A stretch of 13,042 bases of DNA from JBFMAE01 sp040756085 (GTDB taxonomy: Bacteria; Desulfobacterota; BSN033; UBA1163), in assembly GCA_040756085.1 (NCBI GenBank), contig JBFMAE010000222.1:1-13042 (forward strand), read 5' to 3'. The notes under the pieces were generated by a model. That model searched no databases. It was not told where the DNA came from and saw only the letters and a list, made by a program, of their open reading frames with translations. The position numbers were made by a program, and so were the translations under genes. Positions 1-6,836 of the stretch are shown piece by piece. Positions within the stretch are counted from its first letter, which is position 1. The number at the start of each line of letters is the position of its first letter.

Positions 1-1
1 G

Positions 2-469
2 GAGGCCATTGCCAGGCAGATCGGGATCGACAGAGTTCTTGCCGAGGTTCTTCCAGAAGACAAGGCCGATAAAGTGAAGAAGCTCCAGGCGGAAGGCAAG
101 AAGGTGGGGATGGTGGGCGATGGTATCAACGATGCCCCTGCTCTGGCGCAGGCCGATGTAGGCATTGCAATAGGTACAGGAACGGATGTGGCCATGGAAT
201 CCTCGGACATCACCTTGATCAGCGGTGACCTGAGGGGAGTTGTGACAGCCATTGCGTTAAGCAAGGCCACCATTCGGAACATCAAACAGAACCTTTTCTG
301 GGCTTTTGCTTACAATACCGTTCTGATTCCCGTGGCAGCAGGAGTTCTTTTCCCATTTTTTGGCATCCTTCTCAATCCCATTTTTGCAGCAGCAGCCATG
401 GGGCTTTCCTCTGTAACGGTAGTCAGCAATGCCTTGAGGCTGAGGAGATTTAAAGCGCCACTGAGTTGA
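2..469 (+). CDS. copA: Copper-translocating P1B-type ATPase, C-terminal part (5' truncated by window edge)
   Basis: This is the last 155 residues of a heavy-metal P-type ATPase that pumps Cu(I), or possibly another soft metal, out of the cytoplasm using ATP. The reading frame is open from base 2, so the gene begins outside the window; a GTG at 74 is internal and not a start. Visible parts are the end of the P domain with the hinge motif MVGDGINDAPAL (about residues 37-48 of the fragment), then the last two membrane helices. The first of these carries the YN pair (AFAYNTVLIP) and the second the MGLSS motif (AAAAMGLSSVTV), the intramembrane metal ligands typical of the Cu(I) subgroup P1B-1. The N-terminal metal-binding domains, CPC motif and DKTGT site are not in view. 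It could be silver- or copper-specific. The next gene, cysK, follows after about 100 bases and looks functionally separate. Confidence 0.93.
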   Translation, partial: EAIARQIGIDRVLAEVLPEDKADKVKKLQAEGKKVGMVGDGINDAPALAQADVGIAIGTGTDVAMESSDITLISGDLRGVVTAIALSKATIRNIKQNLFWAFAYNTVLIPVAAGVLFPFFGILLNPIFAAAAMGLSSVTVVSNALRLRRFKAPLS

Positions 470-472
470 AAG

Positions 473-560
473 ATATGGGATGATGGAATAATGGAATGCT
501 GGGTAATTGAGAATGGAATTTAATTTTTTACTGCTTCTCCCAATATTCCGATAAAATCGA
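473..560. repeat. Short ATGGAAT-rich intergenic repeat cluster
   Basis: The gap between the ATPase and cysK has three copies of ATGGAAT (483-489, 491-497, 513-519), followed by an ATATTCC on the opposite side (544-550) that could pair with GGAATA-type sequence in the first copies. It looks like a degenerate imperfect-palindromic intergenic repeat rather than a gene. No convincing terminator or promoter is visible in it. Confidence 0.35.
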
Positions 561-572
561 AAGGAGACTTTT

Positions 573-1550
573 ATGGCTCGATTTTTTGATGACAACTCGT
601 TGTCGATTGGGAACACACCGATGGTGAAGATGAATCAAATGGCTCAAGGACTCAAGGCCACGATTCTCGGAAAGATCGAAGGTCGCAACCCTGCCTATTC
701 GGTCAAGTGCCGGATCGGGGCCAGCATGATCTGGGCCGCAGAAAAACAGGGGCTCCTTAAACCCGGGATGGAGATCATTGAACCGACAAGCGGAAATACA
801 GGCATTGCGTTGGCCTATGTGGCTGCGGCGCGAGGGTATAGACTCAACGTCACTATGCCTGAAACCATGTCGATGGAACGTAGGAAGGTACTCGCCATTC
901 TTGGCGCAAACATCATCCTGACCCCAGGTGCTAAAGGAATGAAAGGGGCGGTGGGGGAAGCTGAGCGCATTGTAGCGTCAAGTTCCAATTACTTTATGCC
1001 CCAGCAGTTTAAAAATCCGGCCAACCCGGAAATCCATTTCATAACCACTGGTCCGGAGATTTGGGAACAAACTGAGGGGAAAATAGATGTCCTCATCTCA
1101 GGAGTGGGCACAGGAGGTACGATTACAGGAGTATCTCGATATATTAAGGGAGAAAAGAAGAAGAAGATTGTAAGCATTGCTGTCGAACCCGCAGAGAGCC
1201 CTGTCATTACACAACACCTTGCAGGAAAAGAACTCAAGCCCGGACCACACAAGATCCAGGGGATTGGTGCTGGATTCATCCCGGACACTCTCGACTTGTC
1301 TATAGTGGATCGCGTGGAACAGGTCACCAGTGAAGAGGCAATAGAACATGCAAGGCGGCTTGCTCGCGAGGAAGGGATCCTTTCGGGCGTCAGTTGTGGC
1401 GCCGCGATTGCAGTTGCGTTAAGGCTTGCAAGGAACGATGAATTCAAAGGGAAGACGATGGTTACCATACTGCCTGATTCAGGCGAAAGGTATCTCAGTG
1501 GGTCCCTTTTCGAAGGGATTTTCGATGAAGCCGGTCTCCCCAGGATATAA
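573..1550 (+). CDS. cysK: Cysteine synthase A (O-acetylserine sulfhydrylase)
   Basis: A 325-residue fold-type II PLP enzyme that makes L-cysteine from O-acetylserine and sulfide in the cytoplasm. The length matches CysK (about 310-325) well. Motifs in order are SIGNTPMVKM near residues 11-20; the PLP-Schiff-base lysine K45 in AYSVKCRIG; the substrate-binding loop PTSGNTGIA at 71-79; the phosphate-binding GVGTGGTITG at 177-186; and PDSGERYLSG at 301-310, typical of CysK rather than of cystathionine beta-synthase, with no CBS domains following. The start is fixed by an AAGGAGA ribosome binding site at 561-567. Cystathionine- or sulfocysteine-type activity (CysM) cannot be excluded, but the motifs and C-terminal tail favour CysK. 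No cysE lies beside it. It shares the strand with the upstream metal ATPase, but the 103-base gap makes co-transcription uncertain. Confidence 0.95.
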   Translation: MARFFDDNSLSIGNTPMVKMNQMAQGLKATILGKIEGRNPAYSVKCRIGASMIWAAEKQGLLKPGMEIIEPTSGNTGIALAYVAAARGYRLNVTMPETMSMERRKVLAILGANIILTPGAKGMKGAVGEAERIVASSSNYFMPQQFKNPANPEIHFITTGPEIWEQTEGKIDVLISGVGTGGTITGVSRYIKGEKKKKIVSIAVEPAESPVITQHLAGKELKPGPHKIQGIGAGFIPDTLDLSIVDRVEQVTSEEAIEHARRLAREEGILSGVSCGAAIAVALRLARNDEFKGKTMVTILPDSGERYLSGSLFEGIFDEAGLPRI

Positions 1551-1621
1551 GGGATAGGATTGTTTTATTTAGAACTACGGCGCAGGGCTGATGGATTAAG
1601 ACTAAAGCCTTGAAACACAAG

Positions 1622-1630
1622 AAGGGGGAG
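1622..1630 (+). promoter_or_regulatory. Ribosome binding site that sets the htrA-like start
   Basis: AAGGGGGAG lies 6 bases before the ATG at 1637. It decides the start there, instead of the in-frame TTG at 1610, which would add nine charged residues before the signal peptide. Confidence 0.75.
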
Positions 1631-1636
1631 ACGGAA

Positions 1637-2719
1637 ATGATTTTAAGAAAAAAACAAAAACAGTTCTTGATTGGAATTCTGGTTCTTCTCATCGCTCTTT
1701 GGAGTTCACATGCCTTTTCCATTACCGAGGACGAAAAAAACAATATCGCCGTCTATGAGAAGGTGGCTGATGGGGTAGTTAACATCACCAGCATTGCTGT
1801 CCAGATGGACTTCTTCTTTAACCCCTTCCCCACCCAGGGATCAGGTTCCGGCTCCATCATTGATACGAAAGGACATATCGTGACGAATCACCATGTCGTG
1901 GCCAATGCCCAGAAACTGGAAGTGACCCTGGCAGATGGGTCGAAATGGCCTGCCAGACTGATTGGATCTGACCCAGACAATGATCTGGCTGTGATCAAGA
2001 TCGATGCCCCCAGGGAAAAGCTGAAGGCGATTCCTATGGGAGATTCAAAAAATGTGAGGATCGGGCAGAAGGTCCTGGCCATCGGCAATCCTTTCGGCTT
2101 ACAGAGGACACTCACCACAGGGATTGTCAGTTCCCTCGGCCGAACCATCCGATCCGAGGTAGGGACATTAATAGAAGATGTGATTCAGACCGATGCAGCC
2201 ATTAATCCAGGAAACTCTGGAGGCCCCCTTCTCAACTCAGATGGGGAAATCATCGGGATCAATAGCGCCATCATCAGTCCATCTGGAGGCAATGTGGGCA
2301 TTGGTTTTGCCATTCCCGTCAATACCGCAAAGCGGGTGGTCCCAGAATTAATTGGAAAGGGATATGTGACGTATCCCTGGATCGGCGCGACCATTCAAAC
2401 TCTCATTCCCGAAATGGCGAAATTTCTTAAGCTGAAAGTGGAACGAGGAGCGATGATCTTAGAAGTGGAAAAGGGTGGCCCTGCTGATAAGGCCGGTTTG
2501 AAAGGAGGGAATCAGCGGGTTCAAGTTGGAAACATGATCGTCCTTGTGGGCGGAGATATCGTGGTGAAGGCGAATCAACATGATATGAAGAGCAGCGACG
2601 AACTGATTCGTTACATTCGGGAGAAGAAACCGGGGGATACGATTCTCCTTAAAGTGCTGCGGAAAGACAGTTTCGTGGATGTGAAAGTGACCCTCGGCGA
2701 GAGGCCGAAGAGGAGGTAA
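1637..2719 (+). CDS. HtrA/Deg-family periplasmic serine protease with one PDZ domain
   Basis: A 360-residue trypsin-like protease of the DegP/DegS/HhoA family, which degrades or senses misfolded envelope proteins. The N-terminus has basic residues, a hydrophobic stretch (about 10-22) and SHA-F (24-27), consistent with either signal peptidase cleavage or a DegS-like anchor. The catalytic triad is H86 in TNHHVV, D116 in DPDNDLAVIKID and S194 in NPGNSGGPLL. The oxyanion and activation loop AIGNPFGL is near 148-154. A single PDZ domain spans about 248-355 (WIGATIQ, GGPADKAGLKGG). DegP has two PDZ domains, so this is closer in architecture to DegS or HhoA. The Shine-Dalgarno sequence of the following SHOCT gene overlaps its 3' end and stop codon, so the two are probably co-translated. 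No clear promoter is visible in the 86 bases upstream. Confidence 0.93.
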   Translation: MILRKKQKQFLIGILVLLIALWSSHAFSITEDEKNNIAVYEKVADGVVNITSIAVQMDFFFNPFPTQGSGSGSIIDTKGHIVTNHHVVANAQKLEVTLADGSKWPARLIGSDPDNDLAVIKIDAPREKLKAIPMGDSKNVRIGQKVLAIGNPFGLQRTLTTGIVSSLGRTIRSEVGTLIEDVIQTDAAINPGNSGGPLLNSDGEIIGINSAIISPSGGNVGIGFAIPVNTAKRVVPELIGKGYVTYPWIGATIQTLIPEMAKFLKLKVERGAMILEVEKGGPADKAGLKGGNQRVQVGNMIVLVGGDIVVKANQHDMKSSDELIRYIREKKPGDTILLKVLRKDSFVDVKVTLGERPKRR

Positions 2720-2723
2720 TCAA

Positions 2724-2987
2724 ATGGAAGGTTTATTGGTTCAATGGGGGCGAGATTATGGAACGGGGCCAGGGATGATGTGGGGTTGGTGGGGCATGGG
2801 CTGGATCTTCATGATCATCTTCTGGGGGCTTATCGTTGTGGGTATTATTTTTCTCATTCGATGGGTGGTGGGAATGACGAAAGGAGTCAGGGGGGAGGAG
2901 TCCGCTTTCGATATCCTGAAGAAACGCTATGCCCGGGGGGAGATCAACAGAGAGGAATTTGAGGAGAAGAAGAAAGATCTGCTTTGA
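2724..2987 (+). CDS. Small Trp/Met/Gly-rich membrane protein with SHOCT domain
   Basis: An 87-residue protein with an aromatic and Met-rich N-terminus (GMMWGWWGMGW at about 17-27), one strongly hydrophobic helix at about 27-49, and a C-terminal SHOCT-type motif (about 60-87: FDILKKRYARGEI followed by an acidic-basic EEFEEKKKDL). SHOCT segments are short oligomerisation or interaction modules found at the ends of many bacterial membrane proteins. Small proteins of this layout are often seen beside copper or heavy-metal transport genes, which fits the P1B ATPase upstream, but a metal role here is inference. AGGAGG at 2711-2716, overlapping the protease stop region, is its ribosome binding site. 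The gene ends the + strand group and faces the - strand ABC ATPase across 53 bases, in which I see no obvious terminator hairpin. Confidence 0.85.
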   Translation: MEGLLVQWGRDYGTGPGMMWGWWGMGWIFMIIFWGLIVVGIIFLIRWVVGMTKGVRGEESAFDILKKRYARGEINREEFEEKKKDLL

Positions 2988-3040
2988 GTTAATTCATCCT
3001 CAGGTGCCTCCCCATAACGAAAAAGAATTCTTCCCTCTAT

Positions 3041-3706
3041 TCATTCCAACCTTCCATCCCTGAGAGAGATGGTCCGGGTTGAAAAAGAACTATTTTCTGG
3101 ATTATGGGTGACCATGACAATCGTCTGTCCTTCTTCATTGAGGGACTTGAAGAGTTCCATAATCTCCTTTCCTGTTTTGGAATCTAAGTTCCCTGTCGGC
3201 TCATCGGCTAAGAGAATGGGTGGAGAATTGACCAAGGCCCTTGCGATCGCTACCCTCTCCTGCTCGCCTCCGGAAAGTTGATCAGGAAGCCTTCTCTCTT
3301 TCCCTCTCAATCCCGTCCTCTCCAGAATCTCCTCGGCCATCTTTCCTTGTTCCCGATTCGGCGTCTCCGTGATGGAAAGAGGAAGCATCACGTTCTCTAT
3401 TACGGTTAGATAAGGGATTAGCTGAAAAGACTGAAAGATAAAACCGAGATATTCCCTTCTGAAGTCGGCCAACCTCTCCAGTGGAAGTTTGTAGATCGGG
3501 ATCTCATCCACAACCACTTCTCCTCGGGTGGGATGGTTGAGTCCCCCAAGAATGGTCAAAAGAGTTGACTTTCCGGACCCCGAGGGCCCCATCACTGAAA
3601 CAAATTCTCCCTTCTCGATGTTCAGATCCACATCGACCAGAGCCATCACACACTCCTCACCGCTCTCGTAAGTCTTATTCAGTCTCCTGATTTCTATCAA
3701 GCTCAT
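3041..3706 (-). CDS. ABC transporter ATP-binding protein, MacB/LolD type
   Basis: A 221-residue ATPase subunit that would energise the MacB/FtsX-like permease encoded upstream. Motifs are Walker A GPSGSGKST (40-48), Q-loop FQSFQ with Q92, signature LSGGEQER (144-151), Walker B ILLADEPTGNLD (164-175) and H-loop H201 in MVTHNP. The GNLDS after Walker B and the short length are typical of the LolD/MacB/FtsE subgroup, which drives mechanotransmission across the inner membrane rather than classical import. The start at 3706 is chosen because GGAGGAA lies 4 bases before it (3711-3717); the 25-residue extension to 3781 runs into repeat sequence and is not protein-like. It is the last gene of the - strand operon, separated from its permease by about 175 bases holding a repeat element. 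The transported substrate is unknown. Confidence 0.93.
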   Translation of the reverse strand: MSLIEIRRLNKTYESGEECVMALVDVDLNIEKGEFVSVMGPSGSGKSTLLTILGGLNHPTRGEVVVDEIPIYKLPLERLADFRREYLGFIFQSFQLIPYLTVIENVMLPLSITETPNREQGKMAEEILERTGLRGKERRLPDQLSGGEQERVAIARALVNSPPILLADEPTGNLDSKTGKEIMELFKSLNEEGQTIVMVTHNPENSSFSTRTISLRDGRLE

Positions 3707-3717
3707 GTTTTTCCTCC

Positions 3718-3871
3718 AGCATAGTGCGGAGCGCCTGGTGTAATATGAAGCACCAAAATCCAGGCACCAAATCCCAAACAAATTCGAATCACCAAATTTT
3801 AAACAAAATTGTTTTGGTCATTTGAACATTGAAGTTTGGAGCTTGTGATTTGGAATTTCCTGCTCTATGCT
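3718..3871. repeat. Imperfect inverted-repeat intergenic element, copy 1
   Basis: The space between the permease and ATPase genes is filled by a low-complexity, imperfect palindrome. The left arm has repeated CACCAAA/CCAAACAAATT words (about 3751-3800). The right arm has their complements, such as TTTGG and TTTGGAATTT (about 3811-3858). Outer ends AGCATAGTGC (3718-3727) and GCTCTATGCT (3862-3871) are inverted copies of each other at 9 of 10 positions. A segment at 3821-3840 matches 5157-5176 in the second element at 16 of 20 positions. No coding content; dispersed repeats of this look occur in many environmental bacterial genomes. Confidence 0.7.
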
Positions 3872-3881
3872 CTGCGCCATC

Positions 3882-5042
3882 TCATAGTGCCCTCAATGCC
3901 GTGGTCGGATCCATCTTCGAGGCGTGAATGGCCGGATAGGCGCTCGATGCAACCCCGATCAACACCGAGAGCAAAATTGCTCCAATGGCTAAAAAAGGAT
4001 CGATGGTTACCTTTGCACCATTCATCCCTGTGATCATCGGCCCGATAAAATGAGAAATCCCCAGGCCGAGTGTGTATCCTACTATTCCTGCGATCAACCC
4101 AACGATCAGGGCTTCTAAAAAGATGATCCGGATAACGTGGGATTTCCGAAACCCAATAGCTCGAAAGATCCCGATCTCTCTCTTCCTCTCATTCACCGAA
4201 GCCATCATATTGGTGAAGACGATGAGGCCTCCAATGAGAAGGACAATGATCGATATCCCGACAGAAAACTTTTTGAAATGGTCCAAAGCCTCCATCTTCG
4301 TTTGGAGAGTCTGTTTGATCGCTGTCACTTTAGCATGAGGCAATTGTTTCGAGATCTGACTCACGATCTCTTCAATCGGACAGGTATTGCAAAAGGCCGA
4401 AACCTCTATCAGACTCAATGCCCCCGGTTTCTTCATCGCCTCTTGGACAAAAGTTAAATCACCGAAGATGAGAAAGTCATCCTGTGATCCTGTCTCATCC
4501 AGAACACCTGAAATCCTGACCGACGTTCCATTGATCCGTAAGGCGTCGCCGGTACTTTTGAAGAGCCGAACGGCTACCTCGTTTCCAAGCAGAACCTCAT
4601 CCCGGCCCTTCGGCCCAGTCCCATGAATCTTCCACCATTTCTTCAATCTTATCTCTTCCGAGAATTGAACGCCCATGAGGGGAACTTTTTTCCCCTCTAT
4701 TTCCACCACTCCGATCAATTTGGGTGAAACATTACTGATATTTTCCCGAACCTCGATCTGGCGAATCTTTGGAACATCCGAATCCTTCAGAGTTTGAGGA
4801 TCAACGGACACGCCTCCGATATTCATCCCACCGTAGGAGAGAGAAAGGTCGTCGGATCTTGGGATGATGAGGATATTGGCTCCGAACTCATCCAGTTTGT
4901 TGGCAATATCCTCATTCATCATTCTGGTGATGGAGATGAGGGTGACCACGGTTGTGATACCAATAGTCAGGCCAAGGATGAGGAAGAAGACTTTGCCTTT
5001 TCGCCTCCGCAAATTGTTAATGGAAATGTCTTTGAGTCTCAT
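3882..5042 (-). CDS. MacB/FtsX-type ABC transporter permease with extracytoplasmic CxxC
   Basis: A 386-residue permease with the layout of the MacB/LolC/FtsX family: cytoplasmic N-terminus, helix 1 at about 17-37, a large extracytoplasmic MacB-PCD domain (about 40-255), then three helices near 262-282, 308-335 and 348-370, ending in the conserved SAYPAIHASKMDPTTALRAL-like tail. The KREIGIFRAIG motif (287-297) is the usual ATPase-contact region. The extracytoplasmic domain holds its only two cysteines as C218-N-T-C221, unusual for the family and suggestive of thiol redox or metal contact. GAGGT about 7 bases before the ATG supports the start. It pairs with the ATPase at 3041-3706. Together with the DUF2318 protein upstream, the trio resembles Cj1660 to Cj1663 of the Campylobacter iron-uptake locus, as far as I can judge from family knowledge. 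Substrate unknown. Confidence 0.9.
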   Translation of the reverse strand: MRLKDISINNLRRRKGKVFFLILGLTIGITTVVTLISITRMMNEDIANKLDEFGANILIIPRSDDLSLSYGGMNIGGVSVDPQTLKDSDVPKIRQIEVRENISNVSPKLIGVVEIEGKKVPLMGVQFSEEIRLKKWWKIHGTGPKGRDEVLLGNEVAVRLFKSTGDALRINGTSVRISGVLDETGSQDDFLIFGDLTFVQEAMKKPGALSLIEVSAFCNTCPIEEIVSQISKQLPHAKVTAIKQTLQTKMEALDHFKKFSVGISIIVLLIGGLIVFTNMMASVNERKREIGIFRAIGFRKSHVIRIIFLEALIVGLIAGIVGYTLGLGISHFIGPMITGMNGAKVTIDPFLAIGAILLSVLIGVASSAYPAIHASKMDPTTALRAL

Positions 5043-5065
5043 CTTATTACCTCAAAAATAAAATA

Positions 5066-5187
5066 CTAAATCCAAATGTCAAAGCCCAAATGTCAAACAA
5101 ATTTCCGATGACTAAATGTCAAAAAGAATGTTTCCCATTTTGTCATTTAGATTTCGTTTGAATGTTGGACTTTGGAATTTGGCATTT
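5066..5187. repeat. Imperfect inverted-repeat intergenic element, copy 2
   Basis: Between the DUF2318 gene and the permease. The left arm (about 5072-5124, with CCAAATGTCAAA-like words and CAAACAAATT) pairs imperfectly with the right arm (about 5137-5184, ending TTTGGAATTTGG) around a short centre near 5125-5136. TTTGGAATTT at 5171-5180 also occurs at 3849-3858 in copy 1, and CAAACAAATT occurs in the left arms of both, so the two are members of one repeat family. Transcribed RNA could form a long weak hairpin between the cistrons. Confidence 0.7.
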
Positions 5188-5191
5188 ATGA

Positions 5192-5848
5192 TTATACTCT
5201 CGGCTTCCATTGAGTAACAATTTTTTCGTCGATCTGGATCCGGTCTTTCTCGATCGTACTTGGAATAACGTCGGGTGGATAATTGAGACAACCTCCCTGG
5301 ATTCCCTTGAGGGTCTCAAGATTCCATACCGTATAACAAGCATTGCAGACCAATGTCTTGTCTTGAATATGAAATCGGGTTGAACGGCATGGCTCACACA
5401 TGCTGACTGCTGTCACCACTCTTCCACTCGGGGTAATGTAGGTGAGGAGTGGAGTCTTGACCCCATTGCTTTCATATTCAAAACGGACCATCTTCTTCTC
5501 CATCACTACATCGAGAGGGATGGAAATTTTTCTATTCTCTACTTTGGCTTGGATATCGGTCATGCGAATTGTCTGGCCGGTATAATCTACTCCACTTGCC
5601 ACTCTCTTTTGAGAGGTGATCTTAGGATTAGAGGTTACTTTTTCTTGGATGATCCAATAACCAACCCCTCCCAATGCAATGGCGATGAGAGCTAAGGGAA
5701 TCGGTATCCAGTAAGATTTTCTTTTCTTCTCACCCAATACCTTCTCCTTCTTGTCTTGAAATGACGAATCCGAAATTTTAAACCCACATTTTTTGCAGAA
5801 ATTGCTTGAATCCTGATTCTTTGTCTGACACTTTGGACATGGCTTCAT
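5192..5848 (-). CDS. Zinc-ribbon membrane protein with DUF2318/FtrD-like Cys domain
   Basis: A 218-residue protein with a cytoplasmic N-terminal zinc ribbon (C4, C7, C18, C21), one membrane helix (about 47-67) and an extracytoplasmic domain. That domain ends with a Cys set characteristic of DUF2318, the FtrD-like family: C151-x2-C154, C168-x2-C171 and C187 in GGCLNYPP. DUF2318 proteins accompany FTR1/P19 ferrous-iron systems and a MacB-like ABC pair in Campylobacter and others, and are thought to bind Fe-S or another metal cofactor. Here the ABC pair follows directly but no FTR1 or P19 gene is visible. GGAGG before the ATG supports the start. The gene upstream ends 37 bases earlier, with a hairpin in the gap. 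Family assignment is from motif memory; the metal and reaction are inferred. Confidence 0.82.
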   Translation of the reverse strand: MKPCPKCQTKNQDSSNFCKKCGFKISDSSFQDKKEKVLGEKKRKSYWIPIPLALIAIALGGVGYWIIQEKVTSNPKITSQKRVASGVDYTGQTIRMTDIQAKVENRKISIPLDVVMEKKMVRFEYESNGVKTPLLTYITPSGRVVTAVSMCEPCRSTRFHIQDKTLVCNACYTVWNLETLKGIQGGCLNYPPDVIPSTIEKDRIQIDEKIVTQWKPRV

Positions 5849-5863
5849 TGAATCATCCTCCTT

Positions 5864-5882
5864 CCTGCCTGCGGTAGGCAGG
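5864..5882. repeat. Short perfect hairpin (7-bp stem) between cistrons
   Basis: CCTGCCT (5864-5870) and AGGCAGG (5876-5882) form a perfect stem with a five-base loop. It sits just after the stop of the SurA-like gene and just before the ribosome binding site of the DUF2318 gene. No U-tract follows, so it is not a classical terminator. It could be a small dispersed palindrome (REP-like) or an RNA processing or stability element. Confidence 0.55.
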
Positions 5883-5884
5883 TT

Positions 5885-6817
5885 TTAAATTTCTTGAATT
5901 TCTCTCCCGTTATAAGTGAGGGAGACTACAATTTTGTTGTCTTCAATAATATCTATCTGGATGTGACAGCCGAAGTTAGTGACTTTTGCCTCCGCTCCCT
6001 TCTTCTGTGTCTTTTTCTCATAATATTCTAATGCCTTAGCCTTTGCTTCCTTTTCAACTTTTGGATCCAGAGGTTGAACTCTTCCCCCTCCGCATCCACT
6101 TCTGCAGCAGGATGCCTTCGCCGTTACAATGGGTTCCAATTTTTCATAAGTTTCGATCTTGGCCTTAGCCTTTGCTTTTAAAAGCCACTGCCCAAAGAGA
6201 AGATTCGGATTTCCTCGGCTATCTTTTAGAATAGTTTTCTCTACGAATTGGGAAATCATCCATCCCTTTCTAAGCTCTTCCTTAAAATTTTCGATGCTTC
6301 CACCCATCTTCTTTTTAAGATCCGCATCGGATAAAGCGAACCTCTTTTTAATAGCTTCTAACTGTTTTCCAATCTCCTCCTCGGGGGCGGAAGTATAGCC
6401 TGCCCTCTTAGCCTCCTGAAGAAGGATCTTTTCCACAATCATCTCATCGATGATATCTGTTTTGAGGCGGTTCAGGTTTTCCTTCCCTGTTTCACCCTCA
6501 AAGAGGCCTCGACCATAACGGGATTCATAGATTTTCTTTGCCCGGTCTAACCTCATTAAATATTCTTTTCGGGTAATTTCTTCGCCGTTTACCTTTCCTA
6601 CCAGTTTAGGCTCGAAGCCCCCCATCCAGAAAAATACGATTGTTCCCATCAGAATGAGACTTACTGCTCCGAAAAGGATGGATCGATTCTTGAAACGGGT
6701 TTCTTTTCTCGTCGGGAGCGGATTTCCGCAGTGAACACAAAATTGATTTCCCATTTCATTCCCCTCACCACATGAAGGGCACGCTATTGTATCGATATTT
6801 TCTGGATGGTTTTCCAT
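5885..6817 (-). CDS. Zinc-ribbon membrane protein with SurA-N-like domain and CC/CGGG motif
   Basis: A 310-residue protein in four parts: a zinc ribbon (C13, C16, C27, C30), one membrane helix (about 46-66), an alpha-helical region resembling the SurA/PpiD N-terminal chaperone domain (about 73-198, opening VNGEEITRKEYLMRLDRA), and a C-terminal segment with ASCCRSGCGGG (236-245) followed by a conserved-looking block with C284 (NFGCHIQIDI). No parvulin catalytic domain is present. The likely topology puts the ribbon in the cytoplasm and the rest in the periplasm. The start at 6817 is set by GAGGAGGGG six bases upstream; the longer frame from 6868 would overlap the preceding gene and lacks a Shine-Dalgarno. 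It lies between a CcmH-like and a DUF2318 protein. A chaperone or metal/thiol-handling role for the operon's client is inferred; no exact family recognised. Confidence 0.83.
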   Translation of the reverse strand: MENHPENIDTIACPSCGEGNEMGNQFCVHCGNPLPTRKETRFKNRSILFGAVSLILMGTIVFFWMGGFEPKLVGKVNGEEITRKEYLMRLDRAKKIYESRYGRGLFEGETGKENLNRLKTDIIDEMIVEKILLQEAKRAGYTSAPEEEIGKQLEAIKKRFALSDADLKKKMGGSIENFKEELRKGWMISQFVEKTILKDSRGNPNLLFGQWLLKAKAKAKIETYEKLEPIVTAKASCCRSGCGGGRVQPLDPKVEKEAKAKALEYYEKKTQKKGAEAKVTNFGCHIQIDIIEDNKIVVSLTYNGREIQEI

Positions 6818-6823
6818 ATTTTT

Positions 6824-6832
6824 CCCCTCCTC
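6824..6832 (-). promoter_or_regulatory. Ribosome binding site setting the SurA-like start
   Basis: On the - strand GAGGAGGGG precedes the ATG at 6817 by six bases and lies immediately past the stop of the CcmH-like gene (6837). This favours the 310-residue form over the 327-residue one. Confidence 0.8.
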
Positions 6833-6836
6833 AAAT

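Noticed and set aside
527..555. Possible -35/-10 pair before cysK (TTTACT, 17 bases, GATAAA)
   Set aside because: The transcript would begin at or within the ribosome binding site of cysK, so it is unlikely to drive it.
989..1468. A 159-residue - strand frame inside cysK
   Set aside because: It lies wholly antisense to a strongly supported cysK, has no ribosome binding site and no recognisable domain; a shadow frame.
3707..3781. 25-residue N-terminal extension of the ABC ATPase
   Set aside because: It runs into the repeat element, and the ATG at 3706 has a clear GGAGG.
3718..5187. CRISPR array suspected from repeated CCAAA words
   Set aside because: Repeats are irregular, palindromic and unevenly spaced, with no unique spacers and no cas genes.
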